Assembly (NCBI GenBank): GCA_013368315.1
Contig: JAACJM010000127.1
Location: 124,001 to 188,000 of the forward strand
DNA: 64,000 nucleotides
Source: Tetrapyrgos nigripes
Taxonomy: Eukaryota > Basidiomycota > Agaricomycetes > Agaricales > Campanellaceae
Reading direction: 5' to 3'
In this document: positions 22,188 through 32,811 of the stretch, one piece after another
How the letters are laid out: each line of letters begins with the position of its first letter
How positions within the stretch are numbered: position 1 is the stretch's first letter
Notes under the pieces: model-generated
Database searches by the model: none
Seen by the model: only the letters and a program-made list of their open reading frames with translations
What the model was told of the DNA's origin: nothing
Program-made: the position numbers and the translations under genes

Positions 22188-25100
22188 ATGAAGCCTTTCA
22201 AGCTCAAAACTGCCTTGTGTCACCAACGAGTTTTAATACCTTCAGGCGATAGGTATGACCCATATCCAAAACCTCGTACCTACACCCCAACTGCTATTCG
22301 TTCCGTGAAGGCTCATGCTGCAGCTGAAGAACTGACTCAACAACCTCTGACTGTGGACACTATGGATCGGGATGGGTCTTGGGACGACGATGGAGATATG
22401 ATGGACTTCATGGAGGGTCAGGCTGCAGTAAACGACATTTTGATGGGAGAAAAGGAGGTTAACATCAGCCATGAAGGTGGAGAGACATACAAGTTGTTTC
22501 AATCATTGTCTGGCCGAGGTAAAAGGTATGTTAGTGTTCCTTTATAATATTTACTTACTTATACAAGTTGTACTAGGGGACGCACAGATTACCGCACCTG
22601 AATAGATCGTGTAGAGCAGCGCACCCTTGCCTTTTCCCTCTATATGGATTCTATGACCGATGCCTTCATGGATTGGAGTCTTCGGGTAGATGGTGATGTG
22701 GGTAGAGATTCAGTCTTACCAGAGGCTCCTGAGGACTGGACAACAGTTAGTCTGCAGGTAGTAGACTTGTTTGGTGCGTGCTCTCAATTTTTATATTCAT
22801 TTGCTTTTTCTAACCAGTTTACAGGTAGTAGCCGAAGAGATGTACATATATCCCTCAACAATACACTAGCCTCACTCATCTCTCAAGGACTGATCCCTTG
22901 TGCTCCCAGCAGACCAACCGTTGTCATCACCACACGCACTCTTGAGCACTATCACATTGTAAATCTGCGCTGCCCATGCCTAAACATCCAACCGTTCGTC
23001 AAGACGCTCTGTGATCTACATGGTGTAGCATACCGGCCATACCTACGTGAACAATTTTCCATTTGCCATGGCCTACACCTCGACTTGCATGACCGTGTCA
23101 AATCCCAAGTTCGCCAGGCTCTGGGCCATGCTGACCCCAACTGGAGACTTGCCCATGCCTGTCCATCCTGCCTCTACAAGCTGGATGGAGAGGTGAAGTT
23201 GAAGTTCAGTATGATGGGCTGCATGGATGGCGGGGATTCCTTGAAGCGAGTGGCCAGACGTGCACCTTGGTATGATCAAGAAGGGAATTTAATCCCAGGG
23301 GCAGGTCCATCGAGGGAATGACTGGATACACGAAAGGGAGGTGGAGACTACTATCTGAGTAGAGAGGAGGTAGACCAGTGGGCGAAAGGGGTGGCCAATG
23401 AAATCCGGTTGAGGACTCACCTTGCACACCAAGGTGGAAGAACTTGAGTGAGAAGTTGACGGCGTCAAGACAGGGATCTTTCTGTGTCTTTGCAGGCACA
23501 GTTTTGTCCTCCTGATAGAGGACATGGTTAGAAGTGGAGAGCAGTAAGTTATATTTCTGATTATCTATGAATGAAATACTGACATTTTTCAGAGCTAAAT
23601 ATGGCCTTGCTATGATAGACAGACTCATTGAAGTTCTAGGGGAAGACCTTGCAATCGGTTACGACATTGGGTGCAGATTTTAAGACCACTATCGCCAAGA
23701 GCACCCTGGGCCCAAAGGCAAGCGAAAAGCAATTCACATCTCTAGTCGGCACCTTCCATGGACACGCACACTGCCGTCTTTGCCAGACTGAACACCTTGG
23801 TACCTATGTGGAGGGCAATGGGCTAGAAGACTCAGAGGGATGTGAGCGCTTCTTTTCTAAATTGAATGCCCTTGCCCCCTCTGTTAGATACGCCAGCATC
23901 TTCCATCGCCGCCAAGCTATTGCAAACTATGCTGAACACAACGATGACTTCAAAACCTATGCCAACCTTCCCAACTTCCTGCTTCAGAATTACAAGCAAG
24001 CCCTTGAAATACGCCAAGGATTCTCAGCATTGGCTTGGTCAATGCAGGACTTGGGTATTGACTCAGTGGACAGGTTTCATGAGTGGTTGGTTGAAGAGCA
24101 GGACTATCTGCGGGATTTGAAGAAGGCAGCAGTACCTGAGGAGGAGACATTGCGGATGGAGTATTTCCAAAAGCTAGTCAGTTTGCAGGAAGCAGAGTGA
24201 GTGAGACATACCTCATTTTGGGTTCTCTAACTGATGGTAGTTTCTTTCCTTTCCAGGGAAACATTGAAGACCGCCAACAGCGCATGGTTAACAACTAACA
24301 ACAATGACATGATTGGCCGGTCCTATGAGGCTACAACTAGCACTACTCGCAAACTTGAAACAAAACGTTGACAGACTGCAGAGATTCGGGATGATATGAA
24401 AATACACTGTCATGTGCTGGAGCAGAAGTTGGGTATCTCAGAGCATTGGAAGCCAGGGAGCATGGAGTGGGAGAGTGTGAAGTTGTTAACAGAGAAGGCA
24501 CAGTACCAGAAGTGTGTGGATAAGCTGGAGGGGTTGGTAGTTGCGAGGCTCTTTGAACTAACAAGGATGAACATGTCTCAGACCGGTGAGTAGCTCAGAT
24601 ACCCTTTCATTTGTATACTCTTGACATCCATCTATAGGTTACAAACTACGAAAACACATCTCCTATGCCCTCAAGACCCGTTCACAAGCTATCTGCACTG
24701 CCCTGGACAACTACAACAGGGCTGCTGCTGCCTTGAAGCCCCCGGGTCCCAAACTTGACTGGGAAACTGTTGTGGAGTGCTGCTTCCTCTCAGACTTTGA
24801 CATCCTTTGAGATACAAGGCAGGACGTCAGGCAGAAACGCTGGTCAGAGCCTGCTGTGCGTGTCGTCATGGATAAGTACTTCAAGTACTTACGTGCTGGA
24901 GAAGAAATTGAGCGCCTCAACCTAGAGATTAGGCGTTTGGCTACATACCTGCATGATGAAGATGACTTCCTCCTCAGCAAGGTAGAGGAGCTCCTCCCTG
25001 TCAATCCCCCCCTGGCTCACCAGATTCGCCTCTACCATAGCCACCGTGGTCGCTTTTGGGAAGGTCATTGGAAGACTCTTCATAGGATTTCATTGCTGCC

Positions 25101-25296
25101 AGGTTTCAGTGGGACTTTGCAGCGAGGAGTTGGAGAGCTTTCATGATGTGGAGGACATAGTTTGGCCAGGGAAGTTGCAGAATCCACTGGCAGTGACGAT
25201 GGGACAGTCAGTGAGGACGGTAACGACAGTGGAGACGAAGAGGAAGGGTTAAGTGAGGCTGTCAGTATCATGAGGATTACTCATGATACTGCTTAA
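22188..25296 (+). pseudogene. KDZ transposase, decayed
   Basis: The family is recognised from an ordered series of motifs: RVEQRTLAFSLYMDSMTDAF, HACPSCLYKLDGE with a Cys pair, KLKFSMMGCMDGGDSLKR (a probable catalytic Asp), YYLSREEVDQWA, IEDMVRSGE, GYDIGCRF, SLVGTFHGHAHCRLCQ, LEDSEGCERFFSKLNALAPS, RLFELTRMNMSQTGYKLR, and near the end DTRQDVRQKRWSEP and LNLEIRRLATY. It ends in an acidic tail at TAA 25294-25296. In-frame TGA codons occur at 22599-22601 (RT*ID), 23319-23321 (RE*LD), 24369-24371 (KR*QT) and 24808-24810 (IL*DT). Frameshifts lie near 23400-23510, 23680 and 25125. This subfamily copy lacks the N-terminal cysteine cluster seen in the second KDZ gene at the window's right end. Confidence 0.9.
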
Positions 25297-25319
25297 CGAG
25301 GTTTTTGTTTGTACCTTTA

Positions 25320-26019
25320 AATGTGATTTATTTCATGTCGTAGACTACTATAATTTTTTTGCGAATTTTTACGATTTTATTCGATGTACATGCGTGCTCG
25401 CTGTTGTCGGGAGGGCGGGAAGACGAGCGGAGCCAACGACAGCAACTAATCCGACGGGGAAGTGCCACCCAAACCCACGAGCGCCACCTGCGACAGATGT
25501 AATATATTTCATATCGAGTACAGTGTCAATTACAGTGACTGATCCGGGGGGGAAGCGCCACCTGGACCTGACAGGTGTAATCTACTATAAATTTTTTGCG
25601 AATTTTTACGATTTGATGTACATGTGCTCACTATTGTCGGGAGGGCGGGACAATGAGTGGAGAAAACGACGGCGACTAATCCGACGGGGAAGTATAAATT
25701 TTTTGCGAATTTTTACGATTTTATTCGATGTATATACATGCTCGCTGTTGTCGGGAGGGCGGGACAACGAGCGGAACCAACGACGGCAACTAATCTGACG
25801 GGAAGTGCCACTCAAACCCGACGGTGACATCATAGCGATCCCTCCCACGACGCCTCCCATCGTCCCAGCTGCCAGAGCCCTCTGAAATTACAAAGTCCCT
25901 CCATAATTAGCGGATAAATAACGCGCTATGGAGGAGAGGGGTCTAAGCTATCAGATCTGATAGGACCATATGATCCCTGGTCCTATCATATTTGGTCGCT
26001 TAGGTGGGCTTCACAGGTG
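25320..26019 (-). repeat. Right terminal/subterminal inverted-repeat array of the KDZ element
   Basis: Inverted counterpart of the left array. Three units contain CTGTTGTCGGGAGGGCGGG or close variants (near 25398, 25632 and 25745), with the shared module around CAATTACAGTGACTGATC near 25530. They lead into the ~220-base terminal segment ending CACAGGTG at 26019. The hairpin-forming GATAGGACCA/TGGTCCTATC motif is repeated at about 25959-25988. Confidence 0.87.
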
Positions 26020-26027
26020 GAGTTACA

Positions 26028-26454
26028 GGCAAAGTATCAGGTCTGCAGCCACAAGGGGAAGACGGTAAAGTAAATGAATTGGATGTCATTCGGTGGTGGG
26101 GTGTAAGTTTTCTAATCAACTTGTTTGCAATGTGGTTCTGATTTTGAGTCCTAAAGCATCATCAGGATACTTATCCTACACTTTCACGCATGACGCGGGA
26201 TTATCTCGCCATCCAGGGATCTGGAACACCGTCAGAGAGAGCATTCTCTAGTGCAGGCCTCACTGATCACAAGTCTCGCAATAGGCTGAAACCTGAAATG
26301 TTTGCAGCCACTCAGACTCTCAAAGCTGCTTACCACAACGGACATATTTCTGCTCATCGGCAAGCTTCTGAGCATTGTAAAGGACCTTCAAAAAGCTTTG
26401 GAAGAATATTATTTTGGAGAAGACGAGGACAGTGAATCTGACGGGGAGGAATGA
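26028..26454 (+). pseudogene. hAT transposase C-terminal (dimerisation) remnant
   Basis: Two exon pieces: NELDVIRWWG, then an intron of about 66 bases, then DTYPTLSRMTRDYLAIQGSG followed by TPSERAFSSAGLTDHKSRNR and LKPEMFAATQTLKAAYHNGH. WW, YP-x-LS and ARDYL-x-I-x-(12)-SERAFSSAG are the signature of the hAT C-terminal dimerisation region. The natural ending (LQKALEEYYFGEDEDSESDG, stop at 26452-26454) is in another frame, so one frameshift is present near 26375. The catalytic domain is absent from the element. Confidence 0.88.
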
Positions 26455-26723
26455 TATAGTGCCATCCGGAAAGAGTACTTGATAATATTACTACTTACAG
26501 TAAGTATCTATCATAGCTACCGTTTACAAGCGTTTTCGGCCATATCGGGCGAGAAAGGGGTTCGGACGCGTCCGAACTTGACTTGGACTCGAACTGGACT
26601 AAAGTCCACTGAACTTGAAGTCCAGTCCAAAGTTCGAGAAATTTGTGAACTGGACGCCAAGTTCAGTCCGGCGTTCGAAAAATTTGTCTCTGAACCGGAC
26701 TGAACCGGACTTTCCCAACCCTA

Positions 26724-27778
26724 ATTTCGCGGATGTACAGCGAAACGCAAGTTATACGGGGCATGTCTGCTGGAGATCATCTAGAGCTCTATCCCATGCC
26801 GTGGCCACGGGGTAATGATACGAAGTGTTTCGTGTGTTTCCGAAGGGCTGATGGAAGAAATAGTCGAACTACAGCGCTGTAGGACAAGCTTGACACAAGG
26901 TCCTGAGGCTGCAGCCGCATCTGCCAGAGAGCAGGGAAAGGGTTTATGCCGTCGCATTGCTAAGCTTTTGACTTGGGTTGATTGACATCGGACAGAGTAC
27001 CTATTAGTGATGGAGTCTCACTTTTTGAAATTGAGGATTAGGAGACGAGGCCAAGGCAGGGTTGGAAATATCGCTCCACAACCAGCACAACTGAAGTGAA
27101 GTGAGATTGACGATGTTTGGAAAAGGAAGTTTAAACTTGGCCAGGAATATTGAAGCGAACGAGAGATGCCAGTTTAGGACGTGGACAGGTGGAGCAACCT
27201 TATGAAGAGCCGGGGGCATTGTAACGTAGTCAGAGCTGTACATGTCTCCTGCGTCGAAAGCAATAATAGAGGCGGCCGGGACACAATCCATAATAGCCTT
27301 CATATTCTACCTTAGAAGAATCAGTATGGTGAAATCCTTTCTCTAGCAACAGCAAATCCCGCCGTCTCGTGTACGATCTCAAAGGAACACCGGCATCAAT
27401 TTTTTGGCTTTTGCAAAGGGAATCCTTCAGTGTCCGAACAGGAATGGGTAGCGTCTGGAAGTTTATCAGCATCAAGTGCTCATAAAGAAAGGGTGCTGCT
27501 AGTAAGGATATCCGGGTCTTGGAGACGATCAGATGTCTCTTGGTAACCTGGACCTATCCTTCAGTATAGGAAAGAGAAAGGGTCACGAACGTACGCACCG
27601 ACGATGCCTGATATCTCTTCGACTGGGACTTGGTAGCATCCTCTCGCCGGAACAACATCGGGTACCGGGGTAATCTCGTTGCAAAACTGAATATGAGAAT
27701 CCAGAGCTCGGGAGGTAGTTCTGGGAAACTTGAACTTGGAGGAAATTTTGTGACCGAGTCCTTGTCCATTCGCGACAT
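26724..27778 (-). pseudogene. 5' part of the F-box pseudogene interrupted by the transposon stack
   Basis: A minus-strand copy related to the intact gene at 30233-31553. From an ATG at 27778 it encodes FPELPPELWILIFSFATRLP (F-box), matching LPELPPELWLSIFAFATELH. After an intron it has VTKRHLIVSK, APFLYEHLMLINFQTLPIPV, then VPAASIIAF and VLNWHLSF...NLTSLQLCW, matching NTEIIVF and VLNWQSPAF...NLTSLQLHW in the intact gene. The frame shifts near 27310, and the segment from 27000 to 26732 is poorly conserved apart from RITCVSLYI at the insertion junction. It is a tandem duplicate, about 2.5 kb from its paralogue. Confidence 0.85.
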
Positions 27779-28009
27779 GGTGGAAGCACAATTTGAGAGC
27801 TGAACTTCGCGCGTGTGGTAATTTACGCATCGCAAAAAAAAAGTTGAACCTCCAACTGAGAGTCTGGCTCATGATCAAGCTACTGAAGATTAGTATTATT
27901 CAAGATCCGTAAGTATTGCCGGATATCCTATCCTATCCTGAACGTGTATCTACATATATGTCGAGAGATAAAAACCAAAAAGTTCGACTCCAAAATGCCC
28001 TGTTAATAA

Positions 28010-29620
28010 TCATGCAGCATACGAAGGCGGCGGTGGCACCCATCTACTCGGCGTTGGGCGAGATAAAGCAACATTGTGACCACCTTTCCTCATATATCTA
28101 GAACTAGTACTATCGGTCATAATTGAAGTGACCGTTTGGGCCTGAGTTGACGAGCCCGTAGTGCTATCTGAACGACTTGAATTCACAAAAGGTGTGATGA
28201 GGTTTGCAATTGGTGAGTTGGTTGGTCGAGAAGTGAGGTCAGGGTATGAGAGTTTTCGGTTCCTTTGGTAGAGAATCGCGCCAATAACGGCGATGACCAA
28301 GAGACCACCGACGGTTCCGCCGACTGCACCACCTATGGTTGCAGCTTGGGAGCTGTGTGAGCCCGAGTCTGAGGAACTTGTTTCTGTCGACTCAGGAAAT
28401 ACATCTGTAGGATCGGACGACGTTGCCGTGGAATCTGACAAAACCTTCGTATACCTGTGGAAAAAGACCGTTGAGGAGTATCTGCTTAGTCTTGGAGAAA
28501 TTGTACGCACGTTATCGCGTCAACCAACGCATTAGAACCGATTGTTATCTTGAGAGTGTTGTCCATCGGTCATGTTGGCGCGACCCCAGCGAACGATAGA
28601 TTCCACAGTTGGGAGACCGGGACTGTTAGGCACAGAATGGTCGTACAGGTCCAGGACCTCCTCGGGTTCGTCATCAAGTTGTAGCACCGTCGTGACTCGG
28701 AATGGCCAGAGAGAGGAATGGTAGTACACAGCAACGCCAGTGAAGTTGAAAGTGGCGCTGGCCGTAACGTCTGTAGAAGAAGCATGGTTACCGCCGTTGT
28801 ACAGCGGGTGGGGGTCATTCAAGTTCCAGCCTTCTGAAGGATAGGTCAGTCAAATGGGAAGCGATCAGTATAAGTTCTACTGCCAGCGTAAACAATTTGC
28901 GGATCAGATTCTTGAACAGTGACATTTTGAAACGAACCAGAGGTGCTGTCATCGTAGTAATGGGCGACGTCCTTATTGTCTTCAGTCGTGTATCTGTCGA
29001 GCGTTTTCTGGAGTCAGTATCTGCAGAGCTCGCACTCTAACAATAACGCACACGAGGGCATCCAACACAGTATAATTCCCAAATATCATAGTAAACGTAT
29101 GCTGTCCATCGCTGAGTCCAGTTCGCTGCGACCTTATATCAGACGGGACGTTAGGTGGAGGAGGTGGATCCGAGGTGTCCCACTTTTCGGTTTCGGGATC
29201 GGTGAGGTTCAAGACCACACTGTCTTCATCGTCCAGCTTCACATAGTTACAAACCTCAAATGGCCATAAACATTCGTAGAAATAGAAGGCGGTTCCTGAA
29301 GCACCGCAAACTTCAACATAAGAGGTCTATCATAAGAACGATCTTTGCTCACCGGTAAAGTTGAAGACTACCTGTGCCGTCTTGTCTTCACTGCGATAGT
29401 GCGCACTACCATGAAAAAGGTTAAATTTGTCGGTCTTTATCCATTCTGAGGACAGGGCAGAAACATGTCAGAAAGTTGGGAAACGTAAAAGAGAAAGACA
29501 CGCACTATTGCCCACATACTGGATCATGGCACTCGACTCTTCGAGTGTGACATTGAACGCACCCCAGACACCTCCACAACACGAAAGAAAAAGAACAAAT
29601 AAGAAGACTGTTTGCTTCAT
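28010..29620 (-). CDS. Type I membrane glycoprotein with duplicated ectodomain module (one apparent frameshift)
   Basis: It starts at ATG 29618-29620 with a signal peptide (MKQTVFLFVLFLSCCGGVWG) and ends at TGA 28010-28012. Two homologous ectodomain modules follow. The first has VFNFTG, YECLWPFEVCNYVKLDDE, VVLNLTDPE, TGLSDGQHTFTMIFGN and LDALVYT. The second has TFNFTG, HSSLWPFRVTTVLQLDDE, VLDLYDHS, NMTDGQH, LKITIGSN and VDAITYT. Next come a Ser/Thr-rich stalk, a membrane helix (GGTVGGLLVIAVIGAILYQR) and a short cytoplasmic tail ending PPPPSYAA. The two-module plus single-helix design is common in Agaricomycete surface proteins of unknown role. In module 2, one base seems missing near 28552-28561, between DGQH and LKITIGSN. 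Without correction the frame stops after DNNRF, so this is either an error or a recent lesion. Confidence 0.75.
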
Positions 29621-30232
29621 AATGCAGGCAGGCAAGAGAGAAACCTGTTACTACCAGGGACCGACGCAGTTCTTCTGCTGGGCGCTGGGCGCCGGCTGTA
29701 GGGGAACTGGTGAAAATAGATGTGAATCAGTGATCGTACATACTTATCCGCGATACTCATCGATCCGGACGGCTAAGCGCATCAGCAAAACCACAAGGGT
29801 GTAGCAAGGATGTAGGGGGGGGGGGGGGGGGGGTGCTACTAGCTAGCAATGAGCAGATCATCCGGCTAGCACGTAGCTTTCTGCCTTTTGAACATGCAGA
29901 CATTGTCTATTTGAGGGGGTAGGTATTGAGGAGGTGGTCGACATAATGGTGGTTGCAGCTGAAGAGGCGATCAACTTACGCGTTAGCATGACAAAAGTAG
30001 ACGCGTCAGGTCACGTTTGGTTTCACGAGGCTTTTTGTTTAGTGGTGGAAGGGAGCTCAGAAAAAGTGAAGCTGCAAACTCTGGGCGCAGTGTCCGTGTA
30101 TTTCTCATGATTATTCTCATGATTGAGCGAATTACTTATTCAAAATTGAAACGAACGAGCGTCGGCGAGCGAGCGAGCGAAAGAATTGAGTATCCCTAAT
30201 GAAGATGCACTCTGTCGCAGTAGCTACTTCAG
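29621..30232. other. Intergenic region with a G19 homopolymer
   Basis: About 600 bases between two minus-strand genes. A run of 19 G residues lies at 29815-29833. A short GCGAGC(GAGCGA)-type repeat lies near 30165-30180. No gene was recognised. The homopolymer length is error-prone in any assembly. Confidence 0.6.
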
Positions 30233-31553
30233 TTAACTTTCCAATCCCAACCCCTCACCAAACTCCAAACGCCTGCCTTGCGCCTTGAGTGCCTTAGCAA
30301 AGCCCCGAGCAACAGCAGGATGCTTATCCCACAAATCCGGAACATTCCTATCATCCAGACGAACGACCTTCAACCCATCTCCTTTCAAACTGGTCACTAA
30401 CTTCACAACACAGTTATAAACGGAATCGGAAGCTTGAGTTTGTCCAAAACTCAAGCCGAGGACACTAACCGAAGGGGGAATATGCAAAATGACCCTATCG
30501 TCGCTAGGAGTCTTGAATATCTGATACATGTGAAGTGTTAAAGACGTCATACGGACACCAGATTGGTGAAGCACTGCCAGACTTGGAGACCAATCAAGCG
30601 ATATTGCCGAAGTTGAGGAAAGGTGAACGGAGGAGATGGTAGAACTGCAGAACTGCAAGATAGCTTGCACATGAGCATCCTTGATGAGCCAAGCGGGAGC
30701 CAATCGTATTTGGGTGAGAGCGGGGAAGGGGTTAATTGTGTGTTCCAGAAGAGGTTCGGGATGATCTGGACATGGGTCATTGAGACGAATGAGACTCAGA
30801 GCTCGGAGATGAGGGAGGAGAGGTAGTGATAGCAAAGGATTTGCAGTAAAACCAATCCAATGCAGCTGAAGTGACGTGAGATTAGGAGTACTCGAGAGAA
30901 TGGGATGGTGTGCGCCAACCGATGGGGAGAACGCAGGACTTTGCCAATTCAGGACTCGGACGGAGGAGCCTGCTTTCTCGAGAGATGAGATGAATATGGG
31001 TGGCAGATTATAATTCCAATAATCCCGCCCACAGAACACGATGATCTCGGTATTTGGGAGATAGTATAGAATTTCGCCATGTGTAGGACCGACGTCGACA
31101 CTGTCCTCCCGTAGACAGATGTCAAGACGTTTCGTATAGCATCCAAAAGGAGTAGTCTCGCCATTCTCTTGACTGTTACGACTAGACGCCCACAATGTCC
31201 GTAGCAGCAATGGTAAAGTCTGACGACGTTCCAGTAACAGATGCCTGTATACGAATGGGATTGCCAAAGATCGCCATTGCTTGCAAACTAACAGCAAACG
31301 TCTTCTAGTGACCTATATTATCTTTCAGCGTGATAAATTTCCTGAAAAATCTGCCAAGACGCACCAAAGAAGATCTATAACTTTTTTTGTACTTTTGGAT
31401 GGCTCGCACTTCTCCAGGAAACTTGAATAGGCTCTGTACCTCGTTAAGAGCATCGTGTAACTCTGTTGCAAATGCAAATATCGAGAGCCAGAGCTCAGGA
31501 GGAAGTTCTGGAAGATTCAAAACCAGTTTGGCGTATGTAGCCTTTGCGGACAT
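30233..31553 (-). CDS. F-box protein (intact paralogue of the interrupted pseudogene)
   Basis: Two exons: 31553-31365 and 31312-30233, joined by a donor GTGCGT and acceptor ATATAG that keep the frame (RSSL then VTRRRLLLVCKQWRSLA). Residues ~15-35 are an F-box core, LPELPPELWLSIFAFATELH. The rest is a leucine-rich C-terminal part of irregular LRR-like repeats (for example NLTSLQLHW, LRALSLIRLND), ending KGDGLKVVRLDDRNVPDLWD...RRLEFGEG. In this family the F-box binds Skp1 in an SCF ubiquitin ligase and the C-terminal part selects substrates; the substrate is unknown. Agaricomycetes have large, fast-evolving sets of such genes. The start is the first in-frame ATG before the F-box. Total length is about 423 residues. 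Confidence 0.85.
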
Positions 31554-32138
31554 GGAAGTAGAAGTGATAAGATAGTGGCTGTGCCTTCGACTTCTCGTTT
31601 TTCACCTACTCCCACTTCGACTTGCTCTCTGATGCCAAATTCTTGTCCTTGGCACGTTCTGGAGCTCTGGGAGCTTATTCAGAACCTGGATCTTTCGTTC
31701 TAGTCAAGTTTGGTTTAAAGCCCGATGTCAATGTTGTCATGCACAGAACCCTAGGAGATTTCGTACTAGTATATACATCTGCGCGGCTGAGTTGAGGAGG
31801 CAAGTATGTACAATCTTGGTACAATCACTGTGTTGGTCCTCAGCCACGTACTCCAAATACTCGGGCTGCCAATTCTCTGCTGTTAGCATATGAATATTGC
31901 AATATCGCAAGTGTCTAGTGGGACCGACGTCACCGAACGGATTGTATCTGCAAGGCTAGGAGCCTAGGACATATTTGAACTACCAGGGTGCTATTAACTT
32001 TCCTAGGAATAATTTACCCGTATTTTTTTCACCGGGACAGGAGAGCTCGAAAGCTCATAAAAGGCGATAGGTGAGTGTAACTCGCTGCATACACACAACG
32101 ATAATTTTTCCCCTCACCACCAGTTTTGCGCTTTCGCT
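31554..32138. other. Intergenic region
   Basis: About 585 bases upstream of the F-box gene and before the cyclase relic. No frame with motifs, no tRNA and no clear repeat was recognised. Confidence 0.45.
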
Positions 32139-32811
32139 TTATTTTATTCGAATTGACAAGGCGGCCCCATCGCCTGCATCTCCAAATTTTGTTGTGGATA
32201 CAAGGAGCTCATCTGACATTTATGCCAACTGGCCAACCTACGGACAACTTCCTCTTGACCCTTCCTTTCAGCTGGAGTGTCTGGGTGAGTCTTTCGTGAC
32301 GTCAGGCGGATCCATTTTTCATGCCTTCCGTTCCAAGGCTCGGACGACGAACTCGGTGCCTTGAACCACATTACTCCTGACACCATCAAGGCGGCTTTAG
32401 CAGAGGTGAAACACGGAATTGCGATTAATCTGAACTTGGATTTGGACGTCCCACATCCTTCATTGGCTCCAAGTCGGATGCCTCTCATGCACAGTGAGTA
32501 GCAGACCCATGCGGCTTCACCTTGATAGAGAGAGATTGATGACTTTTTTGTGCAATGTCAAGCATACCTCGCGGGAGAAGGATACCAAGATGACATCGTC
32601 ACGCTCAATACGCAAATTTCAATGCAGCTAGATGGACTGAAGCAAATGTGTCGACATATTAGTGAGTATAGGTCAGTAGGATGAGAACCGCTGCTCACTA
32701 CCCTATCTGGTCTAGATTTTACAACAACCTGCTGTCTTTTGATGAAATTTTCTCAGCTGAAGATGTTACCACTCTTGGAATACACAGTTCCTTACCATCC
32801 AGGTTTTGAAC
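32139..32811 (+). pseudogene. Truncated cyclase / kynurenine-formamidase-family relic
   Basis: Four pieces splice in one frame. The first is ANWPTYGQLPLDPSFQLECL, then a donor near 32286. The second is GSDDELGALNHITPDTIKAA followed by LNLDLDVPHPS and MPLMH. The third is YLAGEGYQDDIVTLNTQISM followed by QLDGLKQMCRHISEYR. The fourth is FYNNLLSFDEIFSAEDVTTL followed by GIHSSLPSRF and a stop at about 32809. The order (D-E-LG-LN, LNL-L, NTQ...LDG..., FYN) is that of the fungal PF04199 cyclase/metal-dependent hydrolase family. The usual C-terminal half, including the remaining metal ligands, is missing. The canonical His of the metal motif (HXGTHXDXPXH in bacterial relatives) is not seen; CRH stands near the DG(L/R)-H position. 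No in-frame ATG was found at the 5' end. Most likely a pseudogene. Confidence 0.6.

Larger units (their letters stand above)
13640..26019. mobile_element. KDZ transposon (12,380 bases) carrying a TET/JBP gene
   Basis: The termini are long inverted repeats starting CACCTGTGAAGCCCACCTAA on both sides. They stay almost identical for more than 200 bases and continue as tandem subterminal arrays. The element is flanked by GAGTTACA at 13632-13639 and 26020-26027; KDZ (Kyakuja-Dileera-Zisupton) elements make 8-base duplications. Internal genes are the KDZ-associated protein (-), a viroplasmin-like protein (+), a TET/JBP dioxygenase (-) and the KDZ transposase (+). The transposase and TET/JBP genes are divergent, about 340 bases apart. 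The three genes followed in detail contain premature stops or frameshifts, so this copy is unlikely to be autonomous now. Confidence 0.93.
13269..26723. mobile_element. Outer hAT transposon (1,067 bases without its nested insert), internally deleted
   Basis: Both ends begin TAGGGTTGGGAAAGT when read inward, followed by subterminal GTCCGGTTC/GAACTT-type motifs on both sides, as is usual for hAT transposase binding sites. The element is flanked by the perfect duplication ATTTCGCG. Its right part still encodes the hAT C-terminal dimerisation region (26040-26454). Removing the KDZ insertion and one copy of GAGTTACA leaves about 1,067 bases, far shorter than an autonomous hAT, so the element had already lost most of its transposase. 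It sits in the F-box pseudogene. Confidence 0.93.

Noticed and set aside
22599..24810. TGA codons read as selenocysteine or as a reassigned codon
   Set aside because: Other genes in the window (for example the MYB, FMO and calcipressin genes) use TGA as a normal stop. Frameshifts are also present in the transposase, so decay is the simpler explanation.
29815..29833. G19 run as a regulatory or quadruplex signal
   Set aside because: A single homopolymer whose length is unreliable; no paired runs or conserved context support a function.
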